From Ascidia mentula (lineage: Eukaryota; Chordata; Ascidiacea; Phlebobranchia; Ascidiidae), in the NCBI GenBank assembly GCA_947561715.1, contig OX387202.1, positions 9,065,001 through 9,129,000 on the forward strand: DNA of 64,000 nucleotides, read 5' to 3'. Position numbers and translations under genes: made by a program. Shown one piece after another: positions 36,288 to 48,711 of this stretch. A model generated the notes under the pieces. It was not told where the DNA came from, searched no databases, and was given only the letters and a program-made list of their open reading frames with translations. Position 1 is the stretch's first letter, and each line of letters begins with the position of its first letter.

Positions 36288-37341
36288 TGACCAGCAAAAG
36301 TTTTCAAATATCGCTCTTACAAATTGTGCAGCATCAACACGGACCTAAACAAGGCGTTATTTAGCTTTGTTTAGTTGTTTAGCTTAAATATGGAAAATAA
36401 AGTTTTCTGCCCATATGAACCTGCAAAACACGAAAATCACACGTAGTGGGGGTCTAAAAATTAGTTGTTTCACCAAACATAGAAAAATATTACATCGATT
36501 TCATTCAGGTTGTTACTTGTACTACTCAGGAAATGCATAACTATACACTAGTCTCAACAAAATTAAAAAGTTATTTTTTTTCATTGTATATCCTCCAGAG
36601 CACAATGGGTCACAGGTGACCCCACCAGAAAATGGGGGTTAACGGTCAAACATCTCAATTTTTTTTATGAAATGTGTTATTGGTCCTATCAACGCAACAA
36701 AACGCTATACATTAATTTTTTTCTGTTGCTCAGTATACCCTTGGGCTCTAAAGGATTAAATTGCTTGGGCTGATTTTGTTTCGTTTCTTTTTATTGTGAT
36801 TTGTCGTTTTTCGCAAGGATTTGAAAATAATCTGTTTTCTATTTTGCCACACCTCAGAAACCCTAGATTTCGTAATTGGAAAACTACTGCACCCGATTCC
36901 TGATAGGATTGGTAACAAGCCATCCCGCAAATGCTCACTGAGGGAAAAATTTGATTGAATTTGTTTTTGTTTCATATCATTGCTTTTAATAAATCTTTAA
37001 TTGTAGACAGCCGAAAACGATTTGCCAGAAAAAGGATTTTATGGAACGTTTCAAGGTTTACAAAACTTCTGAACCATAGCAATAAGATTAAAAAATCAAA
37101 ACTTAAATAAATATCTCGCAGTTTGCAGTGGGTGGGAAAAGAGGCATAATTAAAGCAGCTTTTGTCATATAACAAAAAGTCTTGTTTAATGGAAAAAGAA
37201 CGCATTGCGACATGTCAGCAAAAGTAAAAGCACAACATCAACCAAGCAACAAATAAATGACACTCGGAAGTAAAATAAACTTGGCCCCAAATAAAACTAA
37301 ACATGCTACACAAAATTCACGTATCAATGAACGAAAAAAAA
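36288..37341. repeat. piggyBac-like right part and exon-1 unit 2
   Basis: About 36269-36590 is piggyBac interior that is missing in the duplicate copy. The right end CCCTTGGGCTCTAAAGGA and TTAA lie at 36738-36759. The following sequence is the conserved flank (aaattgcttgggctgatttt) leading to an exon-1 copy. This order recurs at 28006, 49488 and 55562. Confidence 0.65.
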
Positions 37342-37435
37342 CAGACTTGTTGCTTTGCCAAACCACACATATGATACCGAACAGGACTAACAACGATCCA
37401 AAAACAAATCTTAAGTCTTTTCTTAACATCTGCAT
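37342..37435 (-). pseudogene. METTL24-like exon 1 copy B, donor lost
   Basis: This 94-nt exon-1 homologue keeps the ATG and frame (MQMLRKDLRFVFG to WQSNKS). The GTAAGT donor of copy A is replaced by a run of T, so normal splicing is not expected. The same change is present in the copy at 50212-50305, so those two share a more recent ancestor. Confidence 0.75.
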
Positions 37436-37903
37436 TTTTCACAGTAAGCTTATATATGCTGATCACTGAACAAGTAAAGATTAGTTGTAATTAACATGAA
37501 GACTTTCCTGTTTGGTGCTGCATAAAAAAACCTTCGAGGCAAGAACAAATTGTGGACGTTTTCTGTTTTTTTATTTACACCCAAACAAAGGAATAGAGAA
37601 CAAAACACGATCTCAAGAAACATACGCTAATACACAAATCAATATTAAATTACAAAGTATTACATTTCAGTTTGAATTCATTCACTTTATTAGTTCTTAA
37701 TGCAGTTTTTTTTTTGCTGCCCCAACTTGCTGTACTTTTCGACGAAACATAATAAAACAGGGTTGCACTTTGGCCACTTTACATTTATATATAAAAAATC
37801 TTGCTAATAGTAAAAACAAATTGATTAGTTTTTCCCGGTTCGTACTTCAATTTTCTGTACCAAAAAGTTGACGTTCAAAATCAAAAAGTCAACTTTATAA
37901 TTA

Positions 37904-38210
37904 TTGCGACACCACGCGGCAAAAATATTTTTACCTTTTTACCGGCAAGGGTTTTTCCAAAGCCGTAAGCAGATAACAAGACGGACATAGGCTGAAAATT
38001 TGTATCGCCGGCCAAAGATACACATGGTTAATATTCTGGCGTAGGTTTGTGTGCAAAATAACGTAAAGAAAAAAATATCGTGCGAATATATGTTCGCGTC
38101 AATGACACAATCACAAAGCACAGAAAATAATTGACCCTGTTTCCCGCTTTGGACTTTCCTAATTATAACATTGGACGTAGCGTTTTAGAAAAAATCGTTA
38201 TCTTCAGCAC
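37904..38210. repeat. Inverted repeat arm, left of gene M2
   Basis: Matches 43735-44012 in opposite orientation (shared blocks such as tatcgccggccaaa, aggtttgtgtgcaaaa, tgacacaatcacaaagcac). The two arms bracket gene M2. The class is unknown; they may be copies of a small dispersed repeat. Confidence 0.7.
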
Positions 38211-38398
38211 TCTGCATAATATTTAAAACAAAAGATTCTAATAGAAATCTACAAACAATTTAAATCCAAGGGAACTGGTGACAAATTTGCATCGTTAAAG
38301 CAATTCGAATAATATTCGATATATTTTCGAGCTAAGCAGGTTTGTGGCCACCACATCTACATGATAGGAAAGTTTTTAACGAACTCTAGAAGATTACG

Positions 38399-41300
38399 TC
38401 ATATTTGGCAAGGCTGGGGATCGAAATTTACAAATGCTATTTCCCACAAAATTACACCTCCTGCTTTTACTATTTTTAGTTTTTTGTCCATTTGAGAGAA
38501 ATTAGGGTTTTTACTGATAAATTTATCGTATTTTATATTGTCTTCGATTGAGAACGAACGATATTTGCGCTCATTTAACTGCGACATCTGCTGGTACAAC
38601 AATCTGCAACGTTTCAACCACTTGGGGTGGACAATCGGTCCTGGTAAGTGAATTTCAAGGCCGAATTGTCTGACGCATTTATACAGACCGGTGTCGAGTA
38701 ACTCTTGGATAATCTGTAATATTGAAGATAATTTTTACATGCGAAGCAATCACATCGTTTTGAAACAAATACTGGATAAGAATTACCTCATCTTCAAATC
38801 CTGCTCCTTCGGGGCCATCCGTGTCCACTTTTAAATAGTCCAAATATCGCCCGTTGTGTCCAAGTTCCTTTATCAGTGAACCTATCATTACACAATTAGA
38901 GCGTTATCACATGAAACGTAATTACGCAATTAGTTTACCTATAGTCTATTAATATCACATTAATAAACTGCAACAAAGTATAACAGTGTCGTGGCAACAA
39001 ACTTGGCAATGAAGTTTGGTCTGGTTTATGTTTCAAGCACAAACTGGTGTTTGCGAAGTACCTGCTTTAATCAGATTTTGAAATGATTTGTTTTCACTTA
39101 TTTTGTGGGCGCCACATCTAATTTTCTACAGTTATTGTTAGTTTTTCATACGTAAAGTCCGCATTTTCCATCCTTTAATCCCGTGGTCATTGTCTTGTTT
39201 ACTGATTCCTATTTTGTGAAACACGACTCCAGAATCTCTTTTTAATCCGTCAATAAGTTCCATACCTACAAAATAAATATTTGTTACCACGGTTGTGATA
39301 AATACATGACATATAATTTTTTTCTTTCGTTTCTTATGTTTCAAAATATACTCGTTGTTGACAAAACGAAAATTTTTGATGAAAAAAAAAAATATTGCAT
39401 GGGAAATATAGCCAATACTGTTGTTTTATGAACTACAGGCAGGTGTACTGATGACGTATTAGGGTCACAACAATGGCCTTGTCTGCAGCTCACTATGCAA
39501 ATTCAATTGTTGTAAAAACTTTAAAATGTTGCTATAGGCACGAGTTCGTTTCATGAATTTTGATTTTGGTATCCAAATATATTACTTTCGTATAAAAAAA
39601 CCACCTACTTGGATCAAACGAGTGAACTTCACATCCTTTCTTTGCCATTACGTCATCGAAGCTAAAGTCCTCCCCCACGCCGAATGAGTAAACCAAACAG
39701 CGGTTACCATCCGCAGTGTTTCCCTTCCAAAGCTGTGGCTCGTTGCACAACGGATAAGCACCGTCCCTATACATCCAATCATTCGCAGTGCGGCCTCCAA
39801 CTATTTCCTTGTTCGGACACTGGAACTGTGAAGAGATAGAAAAAAAAATTAGTGAATTAAAAATTAAAAAAAAACAGACAATAATTAACCTGTGTTTTAT
39901 AAACGTAATTCCACAAACGTTCAAACTCCTCCTCCGGTGTGGAATTCCCCGGTATCCCAAACTTTAAATTGGCTTCAGCTGAACAGAAAACACTATTATA
40001 GGGCGAAATTAAGGTGATCGAGTTGCTTGTAAGAGAGAATACGGCAACATTTGGCTTAAAATCTACTGTTATAACAGCTATAGCTATAAAATCCCTGCGC
40101 TATGAACACTTAAAGTACGTATGACACGGTCATGGCAACTTTGTGTAAAATTAAAGGTATATTTACAAAAAAACATATTTCCAAAGTGTTTCGGTTCTAC
40201 GTCAACTAAAAAATGTAGAAAACTTCACGAAAAGTAGCGGCGTAAAAAAAAACATTTTTGCTGTGGCGACTGTGACTTCACACAAGGCGACTTGTTTCAA
40301 ACTTTTTGTGGTGCCCTGTTTAATGCAATACTATACTAAACCTGTTTTATAATTTTTTCCATTCCTACGCATAAGGCTTGCTACCAGCACTCATACGATT
40401 AAAACGCCTTCTATGACATCACGCAACAATAATCTCGCTTTCGCACAATTTCGTTTTCGTTTTTTTTGAAACGTAACTTTGATCAGCTGTATCTCAGAAA
40501 CCAGTCGCCGTATTAAGCTGCTTTTTCGCCAAAAATGTTTTAGACTATGATCGTCTCTTAGTTTAATTATGAACATGTTTTATTTTTCCGTGTCCCATGC
40601 AATTTAAGTATGTCAAGGATAGCTTTTCGCCATTTGGTAAAATTAAAATTTCGATCCCTATCTAACTAGCTGACATTTGTCAGAAAACTACACACCGCAA
40701 GTAATACAAGATTTACATGATTAGGACTGTGGTTCTAAACCATATTTTGTCTCGCCCCCTTTACACCCCATTTACGTGTTCCCGTCAAGTTTGAATCAAA
40801 ATACCAAAAACAATTGAGTTTTGTTTCTTTAACGAAGTTGCCGTGGAGTATAAAAGCAAAAGAAAGTGACGTAATTGCTGGGAGAGAAAAGGGAATTGTT
40901 AAGATGGAATGCCAAAAGAAATCTCAGTGCATTAAAGTGAGTAAAGAGGGGCGGATGAAGTACGAATGACAACACAAGAAAACAATCAAAGCGAACAGGG
41001 GAGAAGAAGAAATGCACATAATGCACATCAAAGAGATATTTGACTCAAGATCTAAGCTACTGAGTATGTAATATGAGTATCAACGCAACAACCGTTTTAA
41101 GCGTTTTATTGAAACATTGTAATGATAATTTGAATGTAATTCTCATTTACATACTCAAAATTTAAGTCGAATTCTTTCAAAAAAAATGTGCACTCGTCCT
41201 TGACGAACGCATGAGACATGTTGTCATTGTACATTCACAGTAAGAGGTCACGCCTTGCAAAAACTGACGTATCCCTGGTTAAGACTACTGCTAGTAGAAT

Positions 41301-41856
41301 CGATTCGCTTTAAAAAACAGCAATACTTACGTTGTATTATATCTGGAAGAGACAAAGTCACTGTTGATGTGCTGGCAACGGAGGCCAATTTTGCATTTGG
41401 TTGGTAGTTGGGATCAAACGCTGTTACCTCTGCTAAAAAAACAGCATGAATAAAAATCTGCCAAATTTCTTGGCAGGTTCACCTCGGTGTATGAAACTTT
41501 TTACTAAAACTGACGATCTTGCTTCAAACGAGAGATTAATTATAGCGTAGCAAATCTACAACAACAACCAGGCAGCCATGCACATTTCATGTGTTGTTTT
41601 GGGTTTTAAAATGAATATAATGAATACAAGTTAAGCTTTTACCATCACCAATAGGTTATTCTTAATTCGCATTTAAAAGCCTTTTCAAATCATGGCATTG
41701 CAAAATGGCATAAGTTTTGTTTATTCGCTTTTTTTACCAAGAAATTAAAAAAAATATCTCACCTGTTTTGTTACATTGCCAAATCACACACATAAACCCC
41801 GACAGAACAAGCATTAATCCGAAGGAAAGCCTCAAATTTGTTCTGAACAAAGACAT
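38399..41856 (-). CDS. METTL24-like methyltransferase M2, complete, seven exons
   Basis: Exons: 41763-41856, 41331-41432, 39890-39978, 39609-39825, 39152-39265, 38787-38881 and 38399-38713. They total 1,026 nt (341 residues) with GT-AG borders and unbroken phases. Exon 1 encodes a short basic start and a hydrophobic stretch (about residues 10-26), a type II signal anchor. This predicts a Golgi/ER-lumenal or secreted catalytic part. A Ser/Thr-rich stem follows in exon 2. The Methyltransf_22 region starts near residue 75 (FERLWNYVYK) and includes YSFGVGEDFSFDD, KKGCEVHSFDPS, VVFHKIGIS, WKMRTL and LGHNGRYLDYLKVD, the last like the acidic SAM-site strand of the family. Length is close to vertebrate METTL24. 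No substrate can be given. It is the paralogue of M1, on the same strand. Confidence 0.92.
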
Positions 41857-43734
41857 TTTACCTATTGCCTATTCAAGACTTTTACTGAACAAAGACTACA
41901 AGAACTATCCATTACCTGAAATTGCAGCTTTTTAAGCTGGTGTGTGACTTTTTAAGTACATCTCAAACGTTAGGCCATGGGTTTACAAAATCACCTGATC
42001 ACTCTTATCTATCTTCCAACAAGAGGTTTGGTGTACCTTTTGTGCGCTATTAAGTTTCCGGCTGCCCGTTGCTCTGTTTCGCGTAGCAAATGAGGACTAA
42101 AAACATGCTATGATAAGGCTGTCATGGCATGAATGTTTAAATTCTTGCTTCAAAAGAACAAATTTTGAATTCTAAATGCACTAAACATCGTTTGTTTTGG
42201 CTCAGTGTTTAATTGGAAAACAAATCATTTGGACAATTGACAAAGACACCGTCACATAAGTTTAAATGGTGATTTTGCAGAATCCCGCAAACACGCTATC
42301 GTATAAAGTAGTGCCGCCGTGAAAGGGCTTCCAAGTAGTCGCTTGCCAACACTCGTTTTTACACTTAATAAATGTTTTCTCAGTGGCAGCACGATTAAGT
42401 TTCAATTACCCGTTGTTCTGTCAGACGACGGGACGGATGCTGGCTTGAAGAAAAGGCGTGACACGTTTTAAGGCTTGTCATGCATCATGAATATTAAGCT
42501 CTAACGAAATTTATTCGAAATTGCTTTGAGTGATAAATACATTAAAAATCGTTTGCTGCTTCGTCATTCAAAAATATGTGAAGTAATTGCATAACACACT
42601 AAAATATCGGTTTTACACATTTCTGTTATGCTACATATCGGAAAGCTAAATCTACAAAATTGAGGACCAGAGTGAAGTTTTAAACACCAACTGTGTTAGT
42701 GCTCAGAATGAAACATTTTTTAAGAATGTCAAGCTTTCATTCACAATAAGACTTTGCTGTGGTTGCACCCCCACATGAATAGACCACCTGATCACCTAAC
42801 GTCATATTTTGAGTTTGCTTTGCACAAATTCATGGTATGCCTTCGGTGCTCAACCATCATGGCAACTAAAACTATGCGTTTCCAAAGTTTATAAAACTCG
42901 TCTTTTCGAACAAAACCTGCACAATTACGCAGTTTTTTTGAATACCTTTAAATAAACAAACAGGGAGACACAAAACTAACTAACACAAAAGAATTACAGC
43001 TTACACTGATCATTGTTAATTGTTATACCTTATATTAACCACAAAGCTTGTTCCAACACGACAATTCACACAACTTTACTTTAAGTTTTACAAAAAGCGC
43101 GGGAGTTCCCTGAATTCCCCTTTACTGGATTTATATCCAGTGTTGCTCTAAAGCTAAGCAGGAAAGGAGATATTTTTTTGAAGCCGGTCATTGGCCCATA
43201 GGTGTGTCGTGAGAGGGAGACGGAAAAGAGCAGGCGCTGCAAAATAAACAATCCACGTGCGGTAACATCATGTCTTCGAAACTAAAATATGAATTGACAC
43301 AAAAGAAAACATTGTACCAGTGAGGAAAAATGAAACGTGAAAGATTGAAAATTTCGAAATGTGAACAAATATATAACTATGTGGTGCAAATAGTGATCGC
43401 ATGTTCTTTTGCGGTACACCTGTACCAGCGACGGACAGCAGCTCTACCACTCAAGTGCACGCAAGCAAGCACCTGCAAAGCCCCACATGGCACATGATCC
43501 CACGTTCATTTTAAATTTAGTCTATTACATGTTGAATTATTTATATGACATGACAATTTACTGAAAGGTATTAAGTTTTTCGCCGGTTTGACATTTGCTT
43601 CCACTAGTCTGATAATGAACTGTTTATTCAGATTTAACTGTTTTCAAATTATTCCTGCAAGGAGACATTCAGGCCTTTAGGCAAAAGCACTTATGGCTCT
43701 CCCAGATTCACTGCGTCTGCATCATGATTGCTTT
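41857..43734. other. 5' flank of M2, with a diverged direct repeat
   Basis: No gene recognised. Two diverged direct repeats of about 180 bp lie at about 42045-42215 and 42385-42575. They share the order attaagttt, ccgttgctctgt or ccgttgttctgt, gtcatg, and ctaaacatcgtttg or taaaaatcgtttg. They could be a decayed tandem duplication in the upstream region. Confidence 0.4.
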
Positions 43735-44012
43735 TCCATGCTAACGATAACGTTTTTTTTCTAAAAAGCGGGAAAAAGCGTCAATTCTTTCTGTGCTTTG
43801 TGATTGTGTCATTGACCCGAACAGACATTTGCACGATATTTTCTTCCTTTACGATTTTTGCACACAAACCTACGCCAGAATATTTACCATGTGTATCTTT
43901 GTTTGGCCGGCGATACAAATTTTCAGCTGATGTCCGTCTTGTTATCTGTTTAAGGCTTTAAAAAAACCTTGGCGGTAAAGCAGTAAAATATTTTTGCCGC
44001 ATGATGTCGCAG
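43735..44012. repeat. Inverted repeat arm, right of gene M2
   Basis: Opposite-orientation partner of 37904-38210. It is about 85-90% alike by eye over 250 bp, with small gaps. Confidence 0.7.
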
Positions 44013-44149
44013 CTAACCTTGCTCAACCTCTTATTGAAAACATGGATTATTAATGTCCCGGTAATAAACACATTTTACTTGATATCGTCAGGGCTATGGC
44101 ACAATTACTGGTAAAGGTGATTATTATAAACGTGCATTCTAAAGTCCGT

Positions 44150-44645
44150 GCTTCCATGTAAGGACTGCGGTGGATAGGTGAAACCGGAAGAGCGTTGCAG
44201 ACGCGGTTAAAAGAGCATCGCTGCGACGTTGCAACGAAGAATAGCCAGAGGACAGCACCTGGCAAAACACGCTGCCACACTTGGCCAACGAGTTAACGTC
44301 GACAAGGTCCGAGTCCTAGAGAGGTCGGACGATCATACAAAACGTCTGTTCCTGGAGACACTCCACATTCACTAGAACGACCATTGAGTAAACGACAAGA
44401 AGCAATGTATGTACTTTCCAGCGGTTTACAACAACTTGTTGTGAGTGTTGCGTCCCGCTACACACCTAGTCACGTGACAATGCAAGCGGTGCCAATTTTA
44501 TCTATGTCTATTCCCTTTTTCACATTTTTTTGCGCTTTTTTTGCGTTCTTAGTGTTGATGCGCTTGATGCAATATGTTGACATAACCCTGAGGAATTCTC
44601 GCCGGATGGCAGACGAACGTTTGGTTTCAATAAAACTTTAGAAAC
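44150..44645 (+). mobile_element. Penelope-like element fragment with GIY-YIG endonuclease
   Basis: The forward frame at about 44158-44260 reads CKDCGGWIGETGRALQTRL followed by KEHRCDV, a GIY-YIG domain core of Penelope type. A shifted frame then gives AKHAATLGQRVN and further endonuclease-side residues up to about 44365. The tail includes a cctgaggaattctcgcc word and ends with caataaaacttt near 44640, like a Penelope terminal region. It belongs to a different lineage from the copy at 12885-14640. Confidence 0.75.
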
Positions 44646-44689
44646 TTAAATGCCAGAAGAACAATTCTGATTAATTAGTATGCCTGGCA

Positions 44690-45120
44690 GCAAAAAAAAA
44701 TAGCAGTATGATCTTTACTTGTTCAGTGATCAGCATATGATCAGCATATGCAAGTTACTGTGAAAAATGTTAATAAAATACTTAAGATTTGTTTTTGGAT
44801 AATCCTGTTCGGTATCATATATGTGGTTTGGCAAAGCAACAATTCTGGTAAGTTTCATAACATGTTTAGTTTTGTTTGGTGCCAAGTTTATTTTACTTAT
44901 CACCGAGTGTCATTCATTTGTTGCTTGGTTGATGTTGTGCTTTTACTTCCAAATCGATGACAAACATAGTAAGTGTACAGCTTTTGTCGGCCAACCGTAT
45001 GTATGGCTCGTAACTATTGTCTCCTGGCGCACCCTTTCAGTGAGGCAAAACAGTGTCGGGCGCCTTTTGAGTTGTTGCGGTCAAGCATAAAATAAATTTA
45101 AAATAATATGCTTCCGTTGG
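44690..45120 (+). repeat. Exon-1 unit in inverted orientation, degenerate (44767-44847)
   Basis: Homologous to the exon-1 units but on the plus strand. The exon-like part (44767-44847) has lost 13 nt relative to the 94-nt form and its frame is closed. The donor TCTG|GTAAGT is kept. The downstream intron-side sequence stays open for a stretch (44821-45090) and resembles that of the copy at 49946-50305. Confidence 0.7.
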
Positions 45121-45692
45121 TGCCACGTCGCAATGCTTAGGAACCAATAGTTTGTGTGAAACAAAAATCGAAAAGAAAATATGACATGTTTAACTACTGG
45201 TTCATGCAGGTCTAAACTGCCTGAAGGTGGTTTCCGCACAGAAATCACGCTGCAGCTATTTTTGCTGAATTGGGAAGTGATTGCCCAAGTGTTGTTGCAT
45301 TGGAGTCTAGCAAGCACTTAAACTTATTCAAGGTAACTCTGTGCGTATTCCAACGGGTGGAGACCATATTCTTTGTCTACCCGAAATACTGGGGTCCGCA
45401 TGTTTTTTACGAAGCCACATAAATCCTATAATCGCCACATGTTAGTTGCTGCCACAGCTTGATTGTGCCGTTGAAGGTACATATAGGACGGTGGTCGCGT
45501 GAATCATGGACCCATGGTTACCATGACGGCACACAAAGCGTAATGACCGCAAGGTGCCGATTGGCCTGTGTCTAATTGCTTGGGTTTAATTGGCTTGCTG
45601 TATGCAGTGGCACAGTTTATCTTGTATTGTTGGTCATCTTCAGTAAACAATGAAAGCATTGACTTGCAGGCCAAATTCTTTGGCGAAGAACG
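45121..45692 (-). repeat. Module G, reverse copy next to a LINE
   Basis: Reverse G copy with the blocks gaattgggaagtgattgccc and gttaccatgacggcacac. It stops abruptly at about 45692, where the LINE begins. Confidence 0.65.
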
Positions 45693-48600
45693 TGTGTTTT
45701 CAACAAAAAAATTCTCCCGCACTCAGAAATCTTCACTGTCACCATCCCGAATCGACTTTTTTCTTGTCGACCACAGCTTAATCAGGGACGTAGTGAATGT
45801 TGACATTGTCCCAGGAATTATGTCAAATCACACCTTAGATGTTGCAATAAACCCATCTCCGATAGGAAGGGGCTACTGGAAGCTAAATACTATGCATTTA
45901 AAAGACGACAAATACAGGGCATTAATCAGGAAAGTCATTAACAACTTCATTCTTGAAAACCCAGAAACAGACACAAATCCTCACACCAGATGGAACGCAT
46001 TAAAAGCAGTAATTCGGGGTGAGTCGATCCGATTTGCGGCCGTACTAAAGCGCAAATTAGCCGTCAAACATAACGCCTTAGAGAAGCAAATTACGTCTCT
46101 GGAAACTGAGATAACCAACATGCAAGGGGGCGATAAACAAAAGCGAGTCTATCGAAGCACTTTCAAAAGCTGAAGGAAAGTTGGACACCCTTTTAGAGCG
46201 ACAAACAAAAAGTGCCATTATTCGGAGTAGGGCACGTACGTTGGGCAGAAGAAGGAGAAAAAAAACACAAAATACTTCCTGAATTTAGAAAAACGACATG
46301 TCGCTAAAAAAACCATCTCTAGATTATTGATCAACGGGACTTACCATAAATTAATACTTAATAAACTAACTGGCTTCTATAACCACCTGTATGAGAAACC
46401 TCCATGTTCGAATCCAAACACCCACTGGCAAGTAACCTAGAAAGGCTCGCGCTACCAAAAATCACTTGCAAACAAGCGGAATAACTAAATGAGAACACAG
46501 CAGAAGCGGAATTTTTAAATGTGATTAAAACCATGCAAAAAAACAAATCGCCAGGCTTGGATGGATTCCCGGTTTAATTTTACATGATTTTTGGGACGAT
46601 ATCAAACCTAAATGCATGGAAGTTTACGGTTGAAACCGGAAAAAGGTCCGCAAGCCAATCTGCAGGACTCATCACCCTAATTCCCAAACTTGGAAAAGAC
46701 CTTTTACAGGCCCAAAATTATCGCCCAACAACTCTGCTGAACGTCGACTATAAGATCGCCGCGAAAGTGGTTTACACAAGAATACGCGGTGTTATCGACG
46801 ATATCGTATCCAACGACTTAAACGGCTTTCTTTCACACCGCTATATAGGAACAAATATCCGGTTGCTGTTCGACATGATTGACAGTACGGACCATTACCG
46901 CGTTCCTGGGGCAGTACTGTCTTTGGATATTTATAAAGCCTTTGACACTTTAAGGTGGGAATTTATCTATGCAACTCTCTCTGCGTTCGGGTTCGGAATC
47001 AGATTTGTCAATCTTATTAAATGCTTTCACCAAAATGCTTCTGCGAGAGTCACCAGTAACTTTCTCTCAGAATCGTTTCACATAGAACGTGGCGTCAGAC
47101 AGGGAGACACACTCTCTCCAACGTTATTCATGCTCCGCATCGAATGCCTCGCAACAGCGCTTAGACAGGGTGATTTTAAAGGCATACGACTTAACGATAA
47201 AGAATACAAAACATCCTTATTTGCGGATGATACACTCGTTTTCAAAAAGGTTTTGATGCGGATTTCACCAAAATCTTTCAAATTTTGGGCGATCAGAGGA
47301 TAAACCCTTCACGGCAAAATAACCATAGCTAAGTGTCTCATTATACCCCTATTCACATATAAACTGTGCGTCCTACCAGTGATCATCCCAAAAAATGCAT
47401 GTGTAAAATCGACCGAGCATTATTTAAATTCATATAGGGCTCATCTTGGGAACAAATTAAAAGAGTTACCTTGTGTAAAAGTTTAGATAACGGCGGGGCG
47501 GGGATGATACATATTGAGAACTATATGTTGGCTTTAAAATTTAAAGCGCTTAGGGAACTAATTTGCGAGGAAACAAAAAATATAACGGGTCTTCAAACTC
47601 CAATTCTTACACCCAAACAGATTGGAGGCACTATTAAACTCGACGGTCGGCCCATCAAGTACAATTGGGAGGAGCCTCATCCCATTGAGAACCCTCCGTT
47701 GTATCATAAACATTGCAAAATCAATCCTGAGCAAAAACCCCGACCATGCATGCAACAGACCTCTCTGGCTTAACAAGTAACGCAGTAAACCTTTCTATTT
47801 CGAAAAATTTATAGACGCTGGAGTAATAGCCCACAACGACCTGCTAGACCACAACGGAGAATATTTGAAATATGATGCACTTACTACTAAATTTAGTCTT
47901 GGCCCAAGTACAACAGATTTCACTAAATTTCTCAACTTATAGCATGCATACCCGAGGAGTGGGACTATGGACTTGTGCCTTCACATAAAAAGCTAACAGA
48001 CGTTTCAAAAAGATCTTGAGACATTGCGAGAGCACAAAGGCTTTGTATTCGTGGCTCCAAACCGCCAATACAATTCAACCCAAAGCACAAGCTGTATGGG
48101 AGTCCTTAGTCAATGACAGAGTACCTTGGATGCAAATATATATAAAAATATACCTCAAGCTACAGTGGAAACTAAATTAATTAGCTTTCAATTTAAGCTA
48201 AATCTCAGGGCCACTGTGACCAACAAAAAGTTAAAGGATCTGAAGTTTACAGAAACAGGTTCATGTGTCTGCGAAAATGCTCTTTTACATTTATTTGTAA
48301 ATTGCCATATTGTAAAACATTACTGGGAAAATGTATGCGGTTGGCTCAGTTCTAACTTCGTTTCCTCTTGTATTTTTCTTCTTCGCATGTTCGGGTTTCA
48401 TCAAAATAACACCATTTTGAATGCTTTTTAAACTGCGCCCTTCTGTGTGCCCGATTTGTAATTTATCGATGCAAACATGCTAAGAGGAAACCAACAATAA
48501 CATAATTTGTAAATATGTTGCAAACAAAAAGATCTATAGAACTAAACATCGCCAGTGAGAAATACCGTTCCGAACCGAAATCTTACAAAAGAAAGTGGTC

Positions 48601-48711
48601 CTAAGCTGCTTGACGTGCATACCTATGTGCCGGTTTCTCGCCATTACGTTTAACCCTTATTATTTGTCGTTTTGCTTAGCCCTTTCTTCAATTGTACACC
48701 TACAAAAAAAC
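45693..48711 (+). mobile_element. L1/Tx1-type LINE, about 3 kb, decayed
   Basis: Starts within the end of the endonuclease domain (SRIDFFLVDHSL, then GRGYWKLNT as in Tx1-like elements). The reverse transcriptase follows at 46600-47260 with LITLIPKLGKDLLQAQNYRP, VLSLDIYKAFDTLRWEF, ERGVRQGDTLSPTLF and LFADDT. A C-terminal zinc-binding part lies at about 48240-48340. Several frame changes and stops break it (for example near 46170, 46575 and 47300), so it is inactive. The 5' part is missing and joins module G. The 3' end has a short A run (about 48704-48711) and then continues directly into piggyBac-like sequence at the same point as the LINE at 30361-31019. The two LINEs differ strongly in their C-terminal region, so they are separate subfamilies. 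Confidence 0.85.

Larger units (their letters stand above)
24560..36770. repeat. Large direct segmental duplication, copy 1
   Basis: The whole block recurs in the same orientation from about 52116 to the window end, with offset 27556-27564 bp and only scattered single-base differences (about 0.5-1% by eye in the stretch checked). Upstream of about 24560 the two regions are still related but clearly more diverged (about 9%), so the boundary is sharp. Copy 1 has about 320 extra bases at 36269-36590. The block holds the piggyBac-like elements, the hAT-like insertion, one exon-1 copy, the truncated LINE and the reverse Gypsy fragments. Confidence 0.93.
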
